Assembly: GCF_000159955.1 (NCBI RefSeq)
Contig: NZ_GG695995.1
Span: forward strand, 2,088-10,020
DNA: 7,933 nt
Source of the DNA: Paenibacillus sp. oral taxon 786 str. D14
GTDB lineage: Bacteria; Bacillota; Bacilli; Paenibacillales; Paenibacillaceae
Direction of reading: 5' to 3'
The notes below the pieces were generated by a model that was not told where the DNA came from, searched no databases, and saw only the letters and a program-made list of their open reading frames with translations. A program made the position numbers and the translations under genes. How positions within the stretch are numbered: the stretch's first letter is position 1; the number at the start of each line of letters is the position of its first letter. This document shows positions 4,707-7,933 of this stretch, one piece after another.

Positions 4707-7700
4707 ATGGACAGCTTTGTTCATTTGCACGTACATAGCGAATACAGCTTGCTGGACGGAGCAGCCCGGCTTGAGGATCTCGTCGCCAAGGCGGCGGCTT
4801 CCGGCATGAAGGCGCTGGCGCTGACGGATCATGGGGTCATGTACGGCGCGGTTCCTTTTTATAAATTGTGTAAAAAACACGGCATCAAGCCGATCATCGG
4901 CTGCGAGGTCTATTTTACGGCAGGCTCGCGCAAGGAACGGGGAAGCCGGAAGGATCAGCCGATCCATCACTTGATTTTGCTGGCCAAGAACGAGACGGGC
5001 TACCGCAACCTGATGAAGCTGTGCTCCATCGGTCATCTCGAAGGCTTCCACTATAAGCCGCGAATCGACTGGGATGCGCTGCAGCGGCATCGCGAGGGCC
5101 TGGTCTGCCTTAGCGCTTGCTTGGGCGGGGAAGTCCCGTTCCATCTCCTGCGCGGTCATTACGAGGAAGCGAAGAAAGCGGCGCTGCGTTATCAAGCGGC
5201 GTTTGGCGAGGATTTTTACCTGGAGCTTCAGGATCACGGCATCCCCGAGCAGAAAAAGGTAAATCCGCTTCTTGTCCAGCTGGCTGGAGAAATCGGTGCC
5301 GAGCTTGTAGTCACCAATGACGCACATTACCTGAGCAAGGAAGACGCCGAGGTCCAAGACGTGCTCATTTGCGTAGGGACAGGGAAAACGGTGGACGACG
5401 AGGACCGGCTCAAAATGCACACCAATCAGCTCTATCTGAAAACCGCGGAGGAAATGGCCCAGCTGTTCCCTCACTTGCCGGAGGCGTATGCCAATACCGC
5501 GAAAATTGCCGATTCCTGCGAGTTGGAGCTGGAGTTTGACCGACATATTTTGCCGGCCTACCGTCCGATCCCGGAGGGGCATACTGCAGGCAGCTACTTG
5601 GCGGAGCTGTGTCAACAAGGATTGGTGGACCGCTACGGCGAGCTGGACGTTTGGCGTGACCTGACCGAGCGAGAGAAGCTGGAGCAGCGGCTGCGGTACG
5701 AGCTGGAGATCATCGCCAGCATGGGCTTCTCCGATTATTTTCTGATCGTGTGGGACTTTATCGCCTTTGCTCACCGGAACGGAATCGCCACCGGACCGGG
5801 ACGGGGCTCATCGGCGGGCAGCTTGGTGGCATACGTGCTGCGGATCACCGACGTGGATCCCATCAAATATAACTTGTTGTTTGAACGGTTTTTGAACCCG
5901 GAGCGGGTGACGATGCCGGATATCGATATCGACTTCAGCGACGAGCGGCGGGATGAAGTCATTGCCTATGTGGTCGACAAATATGGGGCAGAGCATGTCG
6001 CGCAAATTATCACCTTCGGTACGATGGCGGCGCGCGCGGCGGTCCGCGATGTAGGGCGGGCGCTGAATGTGCCGTTTGGCGAAGTGGACAAAGTGGCGAA
6101 GCTGATTCCGGGCCATCTGGGCATGACGATTGAACGCGCGTTAAAGGAAAGCCCGGATCTCAAAGCGATGTATGACGGGTCCGAGCGGGTGAAGCGGCTG
6201 CTGGACATGGCGATGAAAGTTGAAGGCATGCCAAGGCACGCTTCGACCCATGCCGCCGGGGTGGTTATTTCGCGCGATCCGTTGACCGATGCCGTTCCGT
6301 TGCAGGAAGGCAGCGAGCATACGGCGTTAACGCAATATTCCATGGAAAACCTGGAAGCGATCGGTCTGCTGAAAATGGACTTCCTCGGCCTTCGCACCTT
6401 ATCCATCATCGAGCGCTGCATGAACTGGATTAAGGAGCAGTCGGGGGACGCTCCCGATTTCCGGCTGGTCCCGGATAACGATCCGGCCACATACGAGATG
6501 CTGGGGCGCGGGGAAACGACCGGCGTGTTCCAGCTGGAGTCCACCGGGATGCGCCGGGTGCTGAAGGAGATGAAGCCGTCGGTGTTTGAGGACATCATCT
6601 CCCTGCTGGCGTTGTATCGCCCGGGGCCGATGGAGTTTATTCCGAAATACATCGCCGGCAAGCACGGGCAAATCACCGTCGAATATCCGCATCCGGATTT
6701 GGAGCCGATTTTGAAGGATACGTACGGCATTATCGTCTACCAGGAGCAGATCATGCAGATCGCCTCTCGCATGGCGGGCTTCTCGCTGGGCGAAGCGGAC
6801 CTGCTGCGACGTGCCGTCTCCAAGAAGAAACGTGAGGTGCTCGACGAGCAGCGCGGACATTTCGTCAGCGGCAGCGTGCAGCAAGGCTACACTGAGGATG
6901 AAGCGAACGTCGTTTATGACATGATCGTCCGGTTCGCCGATTACGGCTTCGCACGAGCCCATGCGGCCGCCTATGGCGTGCTGGCGTTCCAAACGGCCTA
7001 CCTGAAGGCGCATTATCCGGTGCAGTTTATGGCGTCGATGCTGACCGCGGTTACGGGCAGCCACCGCAAGGTGGCGGAATACATCGTGGAATGCCGGCGG
7101 ATGGGGATCGTCGTGCTGCCGCCGGACGTGAACGAGAGCAGCGTTCTGTTTACGCCGCAGGTAGGGGCTGGTTCTGCGGATGCAGCCCTTTCGGGTGAAG
7201 CTAAGGGCCGCGATGCGAAGGACGGACACGCCGGATCCGGACAGGAGCCGCCGGCCCTTGGCGTGATCCGCTTTGGCCTGGCCGCGATCAAAAATGTCGG
7301 CACGCAGGCGATTGAAAGCATTTTGCGCGAGCGGAAGGAGCGTCCGTTCGACAGCTTGCTCGATTTTTGCCGGCGGGTGGATTTGCGGACATGCAACAAG
7401 CGGGTGATCGAGTCGCTGATCCAAGGCGGGGCGTTTGATTCCTTGCCGGGTCACCGTGCGCAGCTGCTGGCGATGCTGGACGAGACGGTCGAGGCGGCGC
7501 TGAAGTGGCGCAAGGAGCGGGATGAACTGCAGATCCAGCTGTTTGATTTCGTGGAATCGCCGAACTGGGACATCGAGTACCCGGATGTCCCGAAGTTTAC
7601 GGCAGCCCAGCAGCTGGATTTGGAGCGCGAGCTGCTCGGGCTGTATTTGTCCGGCCATCCGCTGGACGATTTCGACGCCTTGCTGGAGGGAGAAGGCGTC

Positions 7701-7933
7701 GACCGGCTGATGGATTTGGCCGAAGCGCCGGACGACACCCGCACCGTTGTGGCGGGGATGGTCGTGTCCGTGAAGACGATCACAACCAAGCAGGGGAAAG
7801 CGATGGCGTTCATGGAACTGGAGGACCAGATCGAGCGCTGCGAGGTTGTGTTGTTCCCCGAAGTGTGGCGGCGCTCGGCCGCCCACGTCGAGAAGGGGGC
7901 TTTGCTCGCGTTGCGCGGCGTCGTCCAGCAGCA
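4707..7933 (+). CDS. dnaE: DNA polymerase III alpha subunit DnaE (3' end beyond window)
   Basis: The 5' 1075 codons of the DnaE-type replicative polymerase, open to the window edge. In low-GC Gram-positives DnaE works beside PolC, extending RNA primers on the lagging strand. A PHP domain opens the protein: HLHVHSEYSLLDG (residues 6-18), LTDHG (39-43) and IIGCE (63-67). The C-family polymerase core follows: GPGRGSSAGS (363-372), PDIDIDF with catalytic D405 and D407, the third catalytic aspartate D558 in KMDFLGL, LYRPGPMEFIPKYI, YQEQIMQIA and FARAHAAAYG (from 748). QIQLFDF (942-948) fits a beta-clamp-binding motif, and an OB-fold begins near 1010. A 33-residue Gly/Ala-rich insert (819-851) interrupts the fingers end. 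The ATG at 4707 has AAAGGAAGG upstream (4692-4700). Missing are the rest of the OB-fold and the C-terminus. Confidence 0.96.
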   Translation, partial: MDSFVHLHVHSEYSLLDGAARLEDLVAKAAASGMKALALTDHGVMYGAVPFYKLCKKHGIKPIIGCEVYFTAGSRKERGSRKDQPIHHLILLAKNETGYRNLMKLCSIGHLEGFHYKPRIDWDALQRHREGLVCLSACLGGEVPFHLLRGHYEEAKKAALRYQAAFGEDFYLELQDHGIPEQKKVNPLLVQLAGEIGAELVVTNDAHYLSKEDAEVQDVLICVGTGKTVDDEDRLKMHTNQLYLKTAEEMAQLFPHLPEAYANTAKIADSCELELEFDRHILPAYRPIPEGHTAGSYLAELCQQGLVDRYGELDVWRDLTEREKLEQRLRYELEIIASMGFSDYFLIVWDFIAFAHRNGIATGPGRGSSAGSLVAYVLRITDVDPIKYNLLFERFLNPERVTMPDIDIDFSDERRDEVIAYVVDKYGAEHVAQIITFGTMAARAAVRDVGRALNVPFGEVDKVAKLIPGHLGMTIERALKESPDLKAMYDGSERVKRLLDMAMKVEGMPRHASTHAAGVVISRDPLTDAVPLQEGSEHTALTQYSMENLEAIGLLKMDFLGLRTLSIIERCMNWIKEQSGDAPDFRLVPDNDPATYEMLGRGETTGVFQLESTGMRRVLKEMKPSVFEDIISLLALYRPGPMEFIPKYIAGKHGQITVEYPHPDLEPILKDTYGIIVYQEQIMQIASRMAGFSLGEADLLRRAVSKKKREVLDEQRGHFVSGSVQQGYTEDEANVVYDMIVRFADYGFARAHAAAYGVLAFQTAYLKAHYPVQFMASMLTAVTGSHRKVAEYIVECRRMGIVVLPPDVNESSVLFTPQVGAGSADAALSGEAKGRDAKDGHAGSGQEPPALGVIRFGLAAIKNVGTQAIESILRERKERPFDSLLDFCRRVDLRTCNKRVIESLIQGGAFDSLPGHRAQLLAMLDETVEAALKWRKERDELQIQLFDFVESPNWDIEYPDVPKFTAAQQLDLERELLGLYLSGHPLDDFDALLEGEGVDRLMDLAEAPDDTRTVVAGMVVSVKTITTKQGKAMAFMELEDQIERCEVVLFPEVWRRSAAHVEKGALLALRGVVQQ

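Noticed and set aside
4674..5774. Long minus-strand reading frame (366 codons) opposite the start of dnaE
   Set aside because: Shadow frame of a GC-rich coding region; the plus strand carries the PHP and polymerase motifs without interruption.
6399..7886. Minus-strand reading frame of 495 codons opposite dnaE
   Set aside because: Low-complexity H/R/Q/L composition typical of an antisense frame; no ribosome site or family resemblance, while dnaE is continuous on the other strand.

Overview
The window looks like chromosomal DNA of a spore-forming, facultatively anaerobic Bacillales bacterium, most likely Paenibacillus or a close relative. The reasons are the ytoI / ytpI / ytrI-ytrH / dnaE neighbourhood known from Bacillus subtilis, AGGAGG-type ribosome binding sites, a TTG start, sporulation membrane genes and a moderately high GC content. 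No mobile element, CRISPR array, tRNA or rRNA is visible.

Layout. (1) Positions 1-1823 form an anaerobic-type module. Three small minus-strand genes make a tight operon: a DUF2249 protein, an unrecognised 119-aa protein, and a second DUF2249 protein at the window edge. A plus-strand gene for a YwiC-like polytopic membrane protein diverges from it. The 234-bp divergent region holds two perfect FNR/CRP-type palindromes (arms TTGTGA/TCACAA and CAAGTGA/TCACTTG, each with a 6-bp spacer). Each sits about 41 bp upstream of the start predicted from its own TATAAT box, one box per direction. This is the most informative regulatory structure in the window and points to FNR-type oxygen control of both arms. 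(2) Positions 1829-3283 hold ytoI (HTH, DRTGG, two CBS domains, hotdog thioesterase) and a strong hairpin terminator whose right arm contains the stop codon of the convergent gene ytpI. (3) Positions 3270-4595 (minus) hold ytpI, a 199-bp AT-rich gap with two copies of a hairpin-forming short repeat, then the translationally coupled sporulation pair ytrH-ytrI. In B. subtilis nrnA lies between ytpI and ytrI; it is absent here. (4) From 4707 to the end runs the 5' 1075 codons of dnaE, encoding a DNA polymerase III alpha subunit, open to the window edge.

How the parts relate: the left module is probably used under oxygen limitation and nitrogen-oxide respiration, an inference from the FNR-type sites and from what is known of ywiC and of DUF2249 neighbourhoods. 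The right half is the conserved dnaE neighbourhood, combining replication with mother-cell sporulation membrane proteins. I see no clear new multi-gene system. The best candidates for something undescribed are the 119-aa protein between two DUF2249 proteins and the paired FNR-type control of that operon with ywiC.
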